Below are positions 1-12,321 of a stretch of 64,000 bases of DNA, piece after piece. The stretch comes from Symsagittifera roscoffensis (lineage: Eukaryota; Xenacoelomorpha; Acoela; Convolutidae). Both the position numbers and the translations under genes were made by a program. Numbering within the stretch: the stretch's first letter is position 1; each line of letters begins with the position of its first letter. The stretch lies in the NCBI RefSeq assembly GCF_963678635.1, contig NC_087069.1, positions 49,927,892-49,991,891 of the forward strand. The letters are read 5' to 3'. Under the pieces are notes generated by a model. It made no database searches. It was not told where the DNA came from and worked only from the letters and a program-made list of their open reading frames with translations.

Positions 1-1333
1 AAAAAAGGATACTCAAAAGAAAAAAATTAGGATTGTTAATTAAAGAATCAAATTAAAAACAATACAGACATGAAAAATTACGTCAGAACTTACTTTCCCT
101 TCAAAACACTTCTTCCTGCCAATTCAATACTGCAAAATTGTAGAAATGAAACAAAATTCGGCTACGTGCAAAGCAATCTGAGTGTTCCAGATGAGCTAAA
201 ACTAAAATTTTCCAAGTTTTCACCTATTTTCAAAACTATTGATGTTACCAGAATATATGGGGAAAACATGAAGGAATAAGCGGAAGAAACGATTTGTTAA
301 AACAATTGCAACGCATGTTGATATCGAGCTGCAAGTTGACGAACGGAACACTTATCACACCACTTTGCAACTTTTGCTTGGATCTTGGACTACAGTGTAC
401 AAAAATTCATCGATTTGTACAATACACCACATAAAGTGTTCAACAGTTTTGTTCAATCTGCTGTTGATGCTAGGCGAGCCGGTGATGAAAATCCACTATC
501 TGGTGTAGTAGCCGAAACATTGAAACTGCTAGGAAATTGTTCATACGGCTATCAAATATTGGACCTATCAAAACATACACTGACAAAATATCTTGGAGAC
601 GAAAAAACCCATAAAGATATCAATAACCAGTTTTTCAAGAAACGCAATATCGTAGCTAAAGATTTGTATGAAGTGTAATTTGTTAAATCTACTATAGAGC
701 ATCGTGAACCAACTATAGGAGGATTCTATATTCTATAGTATGACAAGTTGAGAATGTTGGAGATGTAATATAACTTTTTGGATAAATTTTGCAATGTCAA
801 CAAATTCGAAGAACTCGAAATGAATACAGATTGCCTCTGTTTGGCTTTGGGAGAAGAAGATTCAGAAGAGCAAGTCCTTTCCAGCAAGCGAGCGAGCAGA
901 ATGGAGTGAAAAGCGAATCAAGGTCTGTCGAGACGATTGTAAAGTAGATGCAAAAAACAACTGTTTCCCCCGTACTTCTACTCCAAAGATAAGAAACATA
1001 ACAAGAAAGAACCAAGATTGTTCAAGGAGGAGTTTAGATGCACCGAAAAGTTATTTTTGTGTAGTAGAACCTATAGCTGTTACGATAAAAAAACTCAAAC
1101 GTATAAGTTAAGCAGTAAAGAACAAACGCGCATTAGAAGACTCTGGAGATGGCCGTCCGATGGTTAGTTATCAACAAGTACTGGATGATGCAGTGATTTT
1201 GAAGTCAACAAATAAAGGATTTAAAACGGTTAACCATGCAGTCGCAATTTTTGAACATACTAAAAAAGGACTGAGCTGTTTTTACCCTAAGGCCTATCAG
1301 CTGCGGAGTGTTTTTACCCTAACAGCTACATAG
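1..1333 (+). pseudogene. Polinton/Maverick DNA polymerase B, C-terminal part, broken
   Basis: Remains of the palm and C-terminal region of a protein-primed family B DNA polymerase of the Polinton type, which would copy the transposon DNA. Three coding blocks in different frames are seen. 70-279 carries the KNYVRTYFPF...FGYVQ stretch. 385-678 holds polymerase motif B (KLLGNCSYGY). 1126-1333 is the C-terminal block from ALEDSGDG to KKGLSCFYPK. The catalytic palm motif that should read DTDS is NTDC at 820-834, so the first aspartate is gone. Several frameshifts and stops separate the blocks. The 5' half lies outside the window. The last reading frame runs straight into the minisatellite and stops at 1331-1333. 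Family assignment comes from remembered conserved motifs, not a search. Confidence 0.85.
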
Positions 1334-4300
1334 TGTTTTGTACCCACCAGCTACATATTATTATGTACTCCATCGGCTAACTAGTATTTTATGCCACACC
1401 ACTAAAGTAATTTTACCCCATCAACTCTATACTCTTTTTCACCCCCTCAGAGATATATTGTTTCGCCCTAAGCTACATAGCGATTTTACCCTATCAGCTG
1501 CATAGTGTTTTTACCCTAAAAGCCACATAGTGTTTTTTCCTTCATCAGCTTCATAGTGTTTTGTACCTTATCAGCTCTATAGTGTTTTTACCCCGTCAGC
1601 TCTAGAGTAATTTTACCAGTGTTTTTTAACCAATCAGCTATAAATTGTCTTTACCTCAAATGCCCTATAATGCTTCGTAACCCAACAACTACTGAGTGTT
1701 TTGTACCCCATCAGCTACATAGTGTTTTTCTAACCCATCAGCTATATAATGTTTTCTAGCTATTCAGCTAAAAGGTGTTTTTTTTTTACAATCAATTTTA
1801 GTGTTTTGTAGCTCATCAGCTAAATAGCATTTTGTAACCAATCAGCTACATACTTTTTGTACCCCATCAGCTACATAGTGTTTATGCCGCATTAGTTCGA
1901 TATTGTTTCACCCCTCAGCTGCAAAATATTTTCGCCCTATCAGGTACAAAGAGTTCTTCACCCAATCAGCTACATAGTGTTTTTATCCCATCAGATATAT
2001 AGTTTTTTATACCCATTCAGCTCTAAAGTTTTTTTACTCATCAAATCTTTAGTATTTTGTACCCCTTAAGCTATATAGTGTTTTTACTGCATCAGCTCTG
2101 CAGGGTTTTTGCCCTATCAGCTGCATAGTGTTTTTACCCTAGCAGCTACATACATAGTGTTTTGTACCCATCAGCAAAGTATTGTTTTGTACTCCATCGG
2201 CTAACTAGTTTTTTATGCCACAACGTTATAGTGATTTTACCCCATCAACTCTCTGTTCTTTTTCACCCCTCACCTCAGAGATATATTGTTTCGCCCTCAG
2301 CTCAATAGTGTTTTTACCCTATCAAATACATGGTGTTTTTACCCTAAATACTACATAGTGTTTTCACTTCATCAGTTTCATAGTAATTTGTACCTCATCA
2401 GCTCTATAGTGTTATTACCCAATCAGCTCTACAGTATTTTTACCACATCAATTACATGGTGTTTTTACCTATATGCACTACAATGTTTCGTAACTCAACA
2501 ACTACAGAGTATTTTGTACCCCATCAGCTATATAGTGTTTTGTACCCCATCAGCTCTATAGTATTTTGTAAGCTTTAGGCATAAATTGTTTTCACTTAAT
2601 CAGCTCTATAGTTTTTTGTAGCCCATCATCTACATAGTCTTTTGTACCCCATCAGCTACATACTGTTTTGCACCCCATTAGCTTTATTTTGTTTCTACCG
2701 AATCAGCTAAGTAGTGTTTTACAACATCAGCTCCATAGTGTTTTCCCCCCAGTTCTATTTAGTTTCTTCCCTCCGCTACAAAGTGTTTTTCCCTATGAGC
2801 TTCATTAAGTTTTTACCCTGACATCTACTATGAAACTGATTTGTATTCCATCAGTTTCATAGTATTTTGTACCCCAATCGCTACATAGTATTTTGTAACC
2901 CGTCAGCTACCTAGTGTTTTGTGACCCATCAGCTACATAGTGTTTTTTACCGCATCAGCTTCATATTGTTTTTGCCCCGTCAGCTCTATTTCTCCCTCCA
3001 GTTCTATATTGTTTCACCCCTCAGCTAGAAAGCGTTTTGACCCATCAGTTATACAGTGTTTCCTAAACCATCAGCTATGATGTGTTTTCACCCGATATGC
3101 CCTATAATGCTTCGTAACCCAACAACTACATGGTGTTTTGTATCCCATCAGCTACAGAGTGTTTTGTACCACATCAGCTATATAGTGTTTTGTAACCATT
3201 CAGCTCAATAGTGTTTTTACCCCATCAGGTATTCCCCCAGTTCTATTTTGCTTCTTCGCTCAGCTGCAATGTGTTTTTTTGCCCTATGAGCCTCATAGTG
3301 TTTTGTACTCAATCAGCTTTATAGTTTATGAACCCGATTCGCTACATAGTATTTTGCACTCCATCAGCTACATAGTTTTCTACCGCATCAGCTCTATAGT
3401 GTTTTTACATACCAATCCAATAGTGAATTTCCCCCAGTTCTATATTGTTTCACCACTCAGCTAAAAAGGTTTTTTTTTGCGCCATTAGTTACCTAGTGTT
3501 TTCTAACCCATCAGCTATAAAATGATTTTACACCCTGTGCCCTATAATGATTCGTAACCCAACAATTACATAGTAATTTGTACCGCACCGCATCAGGTAC
3601 ATAGTGTTTTTACCTCACCAGCTCTATAGTGTTCTGTAGCCCATCAGCTACATAGTCTTTCATACCCCATCATCTAATTACTGTTTTGTACCCCATCAGC
3701 TCTACATTAGTTTTCACCCCAGTTCTATATTGTTTCACCCCTCAGCTAAAAAGTGTTTTTTGCCCTCTCCGCTACATAGTGTTTGCACACTAACAGATAC
3801 ACAGTGTTTTGTACTCAATTAGCTACAAATTGTTCTGTAACCCATCGGCTATCTAGACTTTTACGCCGCAACTCTAAAGTGTTTTCACCATATAAGCTCT
3901 TTACTGTTTTTCAACCCTCATATCTATACTGTTTTTCTCTCAATTAATTAGTGATTTCACCCTATCAGCTACATATTGTTTCTACCCTATAAGCTATATT
4001 GTGTTTTTTACCTCATCAGCATCATAGTGTTTTCAACCCCATCAGCTCTTTAGTGCTTTTACCTCATCAGCTCTGTAATATTTTTTACCCCATCAGTAAC
4101 ATAGTGTTTCCTAAACCATCAGCTAAAAAGTGTCTTTAACCCGTATGTCCTATATTGCTCCGTAACCCAACAGTTACATAGTGTTTTGTACCTTATCAGC
4201 TCAAAAGTGATCAACCCAGTTCTATATTGTTTCACCCCTCAGCTACAAAGGGTTTTTGCCCCATCAGTTACCTAGTATTTTCTTACCCATCAACTATAAA

Positions 4301-7300
4301 GTGTCTTTACCCCATCTGCCCTATAAAAGTTCGTATCCCAACATTTACATAGTGTTTTGTACCCCATCAGGTACATAGTGTTTTGTGCCCCATCATTTCT
4401 AAAATGTTTTTAAACCGTTCAGCTATAAAGTGTTTTTGCCTCATCAGCTCTAAACTATTTTGTATCCCATCAGCTGCATAGTCTTTTGTACCCCATCACC
4501 TACGTACTGTTTTGTACCCCATCAGCAACGAAGTGTTATTACCCCAACAGCTCTATAATGTTTTTCCCGCCTGTTCTTTATTGTTTCACCCCTCAGCTCC
4601 AAAGTGTTTTTTTTGCCCTATCAGCTACATCGTGTTTTTACCCCATCAGCTACAAAGTGCTCTGTACCCTATCGGCTAACTAGTATTTTACTCCACGACT
4701 CTAAAGTATTCTTACCCCATCCGCTCTTATACTGTTTTTCACCCGTCAGATCGATTTTGTTTCTCGCTCAGCTACATAGTAAGTTCAACCTCTCAGCTAC
4801 ATAGTGTTTTTACCCCATAAGCTTCATAGTGTTTTTATCACATAAGCTAAATAGTGTTTTTTACTTCATCAGCTTCATAGTGTTTAGTACCCCATCAGCT
4901 ACAAATTGTTCTGTACCCCATCGGTTAACTAGTATTTTACGCCGCAACTCTAAAGTGTTTTACCCCATCAGCTGTTTACTGTTATTCAACCCTCAGATCT
5001 ATACTATTTTTTCCTCAGATACATAGTCGTTTTACCCTACCAGCTACATAGTGTTTTTACCCTATAAGCTACATAGTTGTTTTTTTTACATCTTCAACTT
5101 AATAGTGTTTTGAACCTCAAAAGCTACAAAAATTTTCTGTACTATTGTTTCCCCCTCAGCTACATAGTGTTTTTACACCAAAAGCTACATCGTCTTTTTT
5201 TTACCTCATCAGCATCATAGTGTTTTGTACCCCATCAGCTCTTTTTTGCCTTTACGTCATCAGCACTATAGTATTTTAGTTTTTACCCACCAGTTACGTA
5301 GTATTTCCTAACCCATCAGTCATAAAGTGTCTTTACCTCATATGCTATATAATGCTTCGTAAACCAACAATTACATAGTGTTTGGTACCTTATCAGCTCA
5401 ATAGTGATCCTCCAGTTCTATTTTGCTTCACCCCTCAGCTACACAGGGTTTTTTGCCCCATCATTTACCTAGTGTTTTCTCTTCCATCAGCTATAAAGTG
5501 CTTTTACCCCATATGACCTATAATGCTGCGGAACACAACATTTACAAAGTGTTTTGTACCCCATCAGGTACATAGTGTTTTGTATCACATCAGCTCTTAA
5601 GTGTTTCTTAACCATTCAGCTAAAAAGTGTTTTCACCTCATCAGCTCTGTAGTATTTTGTAGCCCATCAGCTACATCATTTTTTTGTAACCACTCAGGTT
5701 TAAAGCGGCTTTACTTCGTCAGCTCTATAGTGTTTCGTAGCCTTTTAACATTATAGTGTGTTTGTCCCATCAGGTTATGGTGTTTTCCCCGCCTGTTCTA
5801 TTTTGTTTCATCCCTCAGCTACAATGTGTTTTCTTTTTGCCCAATGAGCTTCATAGTGTTTTGTACTCCATCAGATTTATAGTATTATGTACCCCATTCG
5901 CTACATAGTTTTTTGTAACCCATCAGCTACCTAGTGTTTTCTAACCCATCAGCTACATAGTGTTTTTACCGCATCAGCTCCATATTGTTTTTGCCCCATC
6001 AGCTTTATTTCCCCCTCCAGTTCTTTATTGTTTCACCCCTCAGCTACATAGCGTTTTTGCCCCATAAGTTATATAGTGTTTCCGTAACCATCAGCTATAA
6101 AGTGTAATCACCCCTTATGCCCTATAATGCTTCGTAACCCAAAAACTACGTAGTGTTTTGTACCCCATCAGCTACATAGTGTTTTGTACCCCATCAGGCA
6201 TTGTTTTATAACCATTCAGCTCAATGGTGTTTTTACCCCATCAGGCATTTTCCCAGTTCTTTTTGGTTTCTTCGCTCAGCTGCAATGTGTTTTTTTTGCC
6301 CTATGAGCATCATACTGTTTTGTACTCCATCAGCTTTACAGTTTTATGTACCCCATTCGCTACATAGTAATTTGCACTCCATCAGCTACATAGTTTTTCT
6401 ACCGCATCAGCTCTGTTATGTTTTTAACACATCAGGCCAATAGTGATTTTCCCCCAGTTCTATATTGTTTCACAACTCAGCTAAAAAGGTTTTTTTTTTG
6501 CCCCATCAGTTACCTACTGTTTTCTAACCCATCAGCTATAAAATGTTTTTTTTTTACCCTATAGCCTATAATGCTTCGTAACCCAACAGTTACATAGTGT
6601 TTTGTACCCCATCAGCTTTTACCCATCAGTTTTTACCTCACCAGCTCTATAGTTTTTTGTAGCCCATCAGCTACTTAGTCTTTTATACCCCATCATCTAA
6701 ATTTTGTTTTGTACCCCATCAGCTCTACAATATTTTTCACCCCAGTTCTATATTGTTTCACCCCTCAGCTACAAAGTATTTTTTTGCCCTATCGGCTACA
6801 TAGTGTTTGCACACTAAAATAGTGTTTGCATAGTGTTTTGTACCCCCATTAGCTACAAATTGTTCTGTACCACATCGGCTAACTAGTATTTTACGTCATC
6901 AGCTCTGTAGTATTTTACCCCATCAGTTACATAGTGTTTCCTTACCCATCAACTATAAAGTGTCTTCACAACATCTGCCCTATAATGGCTTGTAACCCAA
7001 CCTTTACATAGTGTTTTGTACCCCATCAGGTACATAATATTTTGTACCCCATCAGCTCTAAAATGTTTTTAAACCATTCAGCTATAAAGTGCTTTTGCCT
7101 CATCAGCTCTATACTATTTTCTATCCCATCAGCTACATATTCTTTTGTACCCCATAAGCTACATACTGTTTTGTACCCCATTAGCAACGAAGTGTTTTTA
7201 CCCCAACAAATCCATAGTGTTTTTCCCGCTAGTTTTTATTGTTACGCCCCTGAGCTCCAACGTGTTTTTTTTGCCCTATCAGCTACATAAAACTTTAACC

Positions 7301-10300
7301 CGAACAGCTACAAGGTCTTTTTACCCCATCAGCTACAAATTGTTCTGCACCCCATCGGCAAACTAGTATTTTACGCCACAACGCCAAAGTATTCTTACCC
7401 CATCCACTCTATACTGTTTTTCACCCCTCAGATCGAAATTCTTTCTCCCTCAGCTACATGGTATGTTCAACGTCTCAGCTACATATTGTTTTTACCCCAT
7501 AAGCTTTATAGTGTTTTTATAGTGTTTTTATCTTATAGTGAGCTACAAAGTGTTTTCATTTCATCAGCTTAATAGTGTTTTGTACCCCATCAGCTACAAA
7601 TTGTTCTGTACCCCATCGGCTAACAAGTATTTTACGCCGCAACTCTAAAGTGTTTTCAGCCCATCAGCTTTTTATTGTTTTTCAACCCTCAGATCTATAC
7701 TGTTTTTTCCTCAGCTACATAGCTGTTTTACCCTACCAGCTACATAGTGTTTTTACCCTATAAGCTACATAGTTGTTTTTTTACATCTTCAACTTAATAG
7801 AGTTTTGAACCTCAAAAGCTACAAAAATTTTCTGTACTCTATCGGCTAACTAGTATTTTACGCCGCAACTTCAAAGTGTTTTAACCCCATCAGCTCTTTA
7901 ATATTTTTCACTCATCAGATCTGTATGGTTTCCCCCTCAGCTACATAGTGTTTTTACCCCAAAAGCTACATCGTCTTTTTTACCTCATCATCGTCATAGT
8001 GATTTGTACCCCATCAGCTCTTTAGTGCTTCTACGTCATCAACTCTATTTTGTTTTAGTATTTTTACCCCATCAGTTACATAGTATTTCCTAACCCATCA
8101 GCTATAAAGTGTCTTTACCCCGTATGCCCTACAGTGCTTCGTAACAAAACAATTACATAGTGTTTGGTACCTTATCAGCTCAATAGTGATCCCCCATTTC
8201 TATATTGTTTCATTCCTCAGCTACAAAAGTTTTTTTGCCCCATCATTTTTCTAATGTTTTCTTTTCCATCTATAAAGTGTTTTTACCTCATATGCTCTAT
8301 AATGCTTCGTAACCCAACTTTTTCATAATGTTTTTTACCCCATCAGGTAAATAGTGTTTTGTATCCCATCAGCTCTAAAGTGTTTATTAACCATTCATCT
8401 ATAAAATGTTTTCACCTGATCAGCTCTGTAGTGTTTTGTAGCCCATCAGCTACATAGTTTTTTGTACCCCATCAGTTATAAACTGGTTTTTACCCCATCA
8501 GCAACATAATTTTTTAAACTAACAGCTCCATGGTGTTTTCCCCCAGTTCTATATTGTTTCACCTCTCACCTACAAAGCGTTTTTTGTCCTATCAGCTACA
8601 TAGTGTTTTTACCCTCACAGCTACATCGGGTTTTTTACCCGATCAGCTACAAATTGTTCTGTACCGAATCGGCTAACTAGTATTTTACGCCACAACTCTA
8701 AAGTATTCTTACACCATCCGCTCTATACTGTTTTTCACTCCTCAGATCGATTTTGTTTCCCCCTCAGCTACATAGTGGATTACCCCATAAGCTACATAGT
8801 ATTTTTTACATCATCAGCTTCATAGTCTTTTGTACCCCATCAGCTCTATGTTTTTTACCCCATGAGCTCTATAATATCTTTACCCCATCAATTACATAAT
8901 GTTTTCTAGCCCATCAGATATAAAGTATGTTTACCCCAAATGCCCTATAAAGCTTCGTAACCCAACAAGTACATAGTGTTTTGTACCCCATCAGCTACAG
9001 AGTGTTTTTACCGCATCAACTCTATAGTCTTTTTACCTCATCAGCTCTACAGTGTTTTTCACTCGAGTTCTATTTTGTTTCATCCCTCAGCTACAAAGTG
9101 TTTTTTGCCGTATCAAACACATAGTGTTTTTTACCCTAACAGCTACATAGTGTTTTGTACCCAATCAGCTACATATTTGCGCTGTACCCTATCGGCTAAC
9201 TAGTATTTCACGCTTCATTTCTCAAGTAGTTTTATCCCATCATCTCTATACTGTTTTTCAACCATCTGAACTATACTCTACCCTATTTACCCTATAAGCT
9301 GCATTTTGTTTTTTTTTACCTTCTCGATATCCTTGTCTTTTGTACCCCATCAGCTTTATAGTGCTTTTACCCCATCAGCAGTGTAGTATTATTACCCCAT
9401 CAGCACTATAGTATTTGTACTCCATCAGTTACATAGTGTTTTCTAATTTATCAGTTATAAAGTATCTCTACCCATATGCCCTATAATGCTTCGTAATTCA
9501 ACAACTACATAGTGATTTGTACCCCATCAGCTACAGTGTTTTGTACCCTATCAGCGATATAGTGTTTTGTAACCATTCAGCTATAAAGTGTTTTTACACA
9601 ATCAGATCTATAGTAGATTTTAGCCCATCAGCTGCATAGTCTTTTGTACCCCATCAGCTTCATACTGTTTTGTACCCAATCAGCCATATAGTGTTTTTTA
9701 ATCATTCAGCTATAAAATGTTTTTACACAATCAGATCTATAGTAGTTTTTAGCCCATCAGCTGCATAGTCTTTTGTACCCCATCAGCTACATACTGTTTT
9801 GTACCCAATCAGCTACATAATGTTTTAACCTCATCAGCTCTGTAGTGCTTTTACCCCAACAGCTCCATGGTGTTTTTTCCCTCAGTTCTATATTGTTGCA
9901 CCACTCAGCTACAAATTGCTTTCGCCCCATCAGCTACTGGATGTTTTTACTCAATCAGCAAGATAGTTTCATAGTTTCGTCAGCCCATCAGCTACATAAT
10001 GTAATTTACACCAGCAGCTGCATAGTGTTTTTACACTATCACCTGCATAGTGTTTTGTACCCCATCAGCTACTTAGAGTTTTTTTCTCCTCAACAGCTCT
10101 ATAGTATCTTCCCCCTCATTTCTATTTTGCTTCGGCCCTCAGCTACAAATTGCTTTTTGCCCTATCAGCTACAAGGTGTTTTTAACCCATCAGCAACATA
10201 GTTTCATAGTTTTGTTAACCATTCAGCTACATAGTATCATTCACACCAGCAGATACATAGTGTTTTTTATACCATCACTTGCAGATTGGTTTGTACCTCA

Positions 10301-11646
10301 TCAGCTACTTAGTGTTTCTTACCCCCATCAACTAATAGTGTTTTCACCCCATCAGCTCTATAAGGTTTTGTACTTTTTCTACCCCATCAGCTACATAGCA
10401 TTCTGTACCGCATCAGCTACAATGTGTTTTGTATCCCATCAGCTACAGACTGTTTTTTTACCCCATCAACTTGGTAGTGTTGTTTACCCCATCAGCTACA
10501 TAGCGTTTTTAAAATAATATATCGCAAATAAATTCGTGTCGAAATTTATCCCATGCCCTTTTCTAAATGTCATGTCTCAAAATCACGCTCTCAAGTTATT
10601 TTACGTTCCTTTAAACAAAAAAAAGAAGGCAGGCTGTAAACTGAGGGCTGTCAATCAATGATCCCTTTCTTCAAAAGTCTACTAATAGAAACACCCCCCA
10701 CCCTGTATGCAACCATAAGGGGGACGATGACCCATCAGTTACCTAGTGTTTCCTTACCCATCAACTATAAAGTGTCTTTACCCCATCTGCCTTATAATGG
10801 TTCGTAACCCAACATTTACATTGTGTTTTGTACCCCATCAGGTACATAGTGTTTTGTACCCCATCAGCTCTAAAATATTTTGAACCATCCAGCTATAAAG
10901 TGTTTTTACCTCATCAGCTCTATACTATTTTGTATCCCATCAGCTACATAGTCTTTTGTAGCCCATCAGCTAGATACTGCTTTGTACCCCATCAGCAACG
11001 AAGTGTTTTTAGCCCAACAGCTCCATAGTGTTTTTCCCGCCAGTTCTTTATTGTTTCGCCCCTCGGCTCCAAAGAGTTTTTTTTGCCCTATCAGCTACAT
11101 ATTGTTTTTACCCTATAAGCTTCATAGTGTTTTTACCCCGATAAGCTACATAGTGTTTTTTAATTCATCATCTTCATAGTGTTTTGTACCCCATCAGCTA
11201 CATTTTTTTTCTGTACTCTATCAGCTAGCTAGCATTTCCGCCGCAACTCTAAAGTGTTTTTACCCCATCAGCTCTTTACTGTTTTTCAACCCTCGGATCT
11301 AGATTGTTTTTTCCTCAGCTACATAGTCGTTTTATCCTATCGGCTACATAGTGTTTTTACCCTATAAGCTACATAGTAGTTTTTTTTACATCTTCACCTT
11401 CATAGTGTTTTGAACCCCATCAGATACAATTTTTTCTGTACTCTATCGGCTAACTAGTATTTTACGCCGAAACTCTAAAGTGTTTTAACCCCATCAGCTC
11501 TTTACTGTTTTTCACCCTTCAGATCTATATGATTTCCCCCTCAGCTACATAGTGTTTTTACCCCAAAAGCTACATCGACTTTTTTTTACCTCATCATCAG
11601 CATCATAGTGTTTTGTACCCCATCAGCTCTTTGGTGCTTTTACATC
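1292..11646. repeat. ~10 kb minisatellite of ~25 bp units
   Basis: Hundreds of degenerate copies of a unit close to TACCCCATCAGCTACATAGT followed by GTTTT; the period is 25-26 bp (for example GCTACA at 1325 and again at 1350). Common variants are CAGCTCTATAG, CGGCTAACTAGTATTTTACG and CCCAGTTCTATATTGTTTCA. The period is not a multiple of three and all frames stay open for long runs, so the many short peptides rich in YPIS and VFCTPSA are by-products and not genes. Higher-order blocks are visible: about 4300-5500, 6960-8250 and 10740-11640 share the same order of variant units. The array begins inside the C-terminal codons of the polymerase pseudogene and is cut on the right by an assembly gap. 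Confidence 0.95.
10511..10730. other. 220 bp non-repeat interruption in the minisatellite
   Basis: A unique stretch with no 25 bp periodicity. It starts after GCGTTTTT and ends where CCCATCAGTTACCTAG resumes. It contains A-rich runs and a C-rich stretch followed by a G-rich one (ACCCCCCACCC then AAGGGGGACG). There is no coding frame. It could be a small insertion, surviving pre-expansion DNA, or a junction made by assembly. Nothing in it identifies a known element. Confidence 0.7.
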
Positions 11647-11846
11647 NNNNNNNNNNNNNNNNNNNNNNNNNNNNNNNNNNNNNNNNNNNNNNNNNNNNNN
11701 NNNNNNNNNNNNNNNNNNNNNNNNNNNNNNNNNNNNNNNNNNNNNNNNNNNNNNNNNNNNNNNNNNNNNNNNNNNNNNNNNNNNNNNNNNNNNNNNNNNN
11801 NNNNNNNNNNNNNNNNNNNNNNNNNNNNNNNNNNNNNNNNNNNNNN
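11647..11846. other. Assembly gap (200 N)
   Basis: Exactly 200 N, a fixed-size placeholder. The true distance between the minisatellite and the next sequence is unknown, and the array may be longer than shown. Confidence 0.99.
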
Positions 11847-12081
11847 CAAAAATTTAATTGTAGTTTTGGGAACTGTCTTCAAATTTCTGAACCCAGCGAA
11901 AAAAAAATTACTTTTGATCCAGTAACTTGTAAATGGGAATTGTTTATGATAAAAAACAAATCCTAAATTTTTCTATAAATGCTAAAAACTCTCACGTGCA
12001 TCTTTTTCTCTCGAAATTTGAAAAAAGAATCAATAAAATGTTTTAATCATTTCATTTCGTTTTCTTGTTGACCTTACTCAG
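11847..12081. other. AT-rich DNA, no gene seen
   Basis: Unique AT-rich sequence after the gap with no coding frame that resembles anything known. It ends in a pyrimidine-rich tract and CTTACTCAG, which would serve as a 3' splice site for the exon-like block that follows. Confidence 0.5.
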
Positions 12082-12321
12082 TTCCAATTATCAGTTGGCT
12101 ATGTGTCGACTTCAGAAGCGTTCGCAATACGATATGCAAAGATCAGCCGGCCGCAGATTGCGTGGCAGCAGGCACCTGAAGGCTTCCATAGTGCTGGCAC
12201 AGAATTCAAATCTAAACGCAAATGCCTGATGAGGCGACTGGCTCTGGATACTGGCACAGAGGAAGTCGATGTTACTTCTGAAAATGGTGATGATGACAAG
12301 CAAACTCCCCAAGGAGGGTGA
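12082..12321 (+). other. Candidate terminal coding exon, unrecognised
   Basis: This block has clearly higher GC than its surroundings. It starts right after a splice-acceptor-like TTACTCAG (AG at 12080-12081) and stays open for 79 codons to TGA at 12319-12321. The peptide includes SEAFAIRYAKISRPQIAWQQ and ends in an acidic tail (DVTSENGDDDKQ). No ATG lies near its start, which fits an internal or last exon more than a complete gene. The opposite strand is also open for 78 codons, so coding status is unproven. I recognise no family. It could be the end of a host gene whose other exons lie in or beyond the gap. Confidence 0.35.

Noticed and set aside
1292..11646. Dozens of short plus-strand ORFs (peptides with YPIS, VFCTPSA)
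   Set aside because: They follow the 25 bp satellite, rotate through all frames and have no conserved start; they are by-products of the repeat.
1292..11646. CRISPR-like array
   Set aside because: Units are contiguous without unique spacers, degenerate, and the context is animal transposons.
11608..11966. ORFs crossing the first N gap
   Set aside because: Most residues are unknown; the frame across the gap is meaningless. The same holds for frames over 60263-60462.
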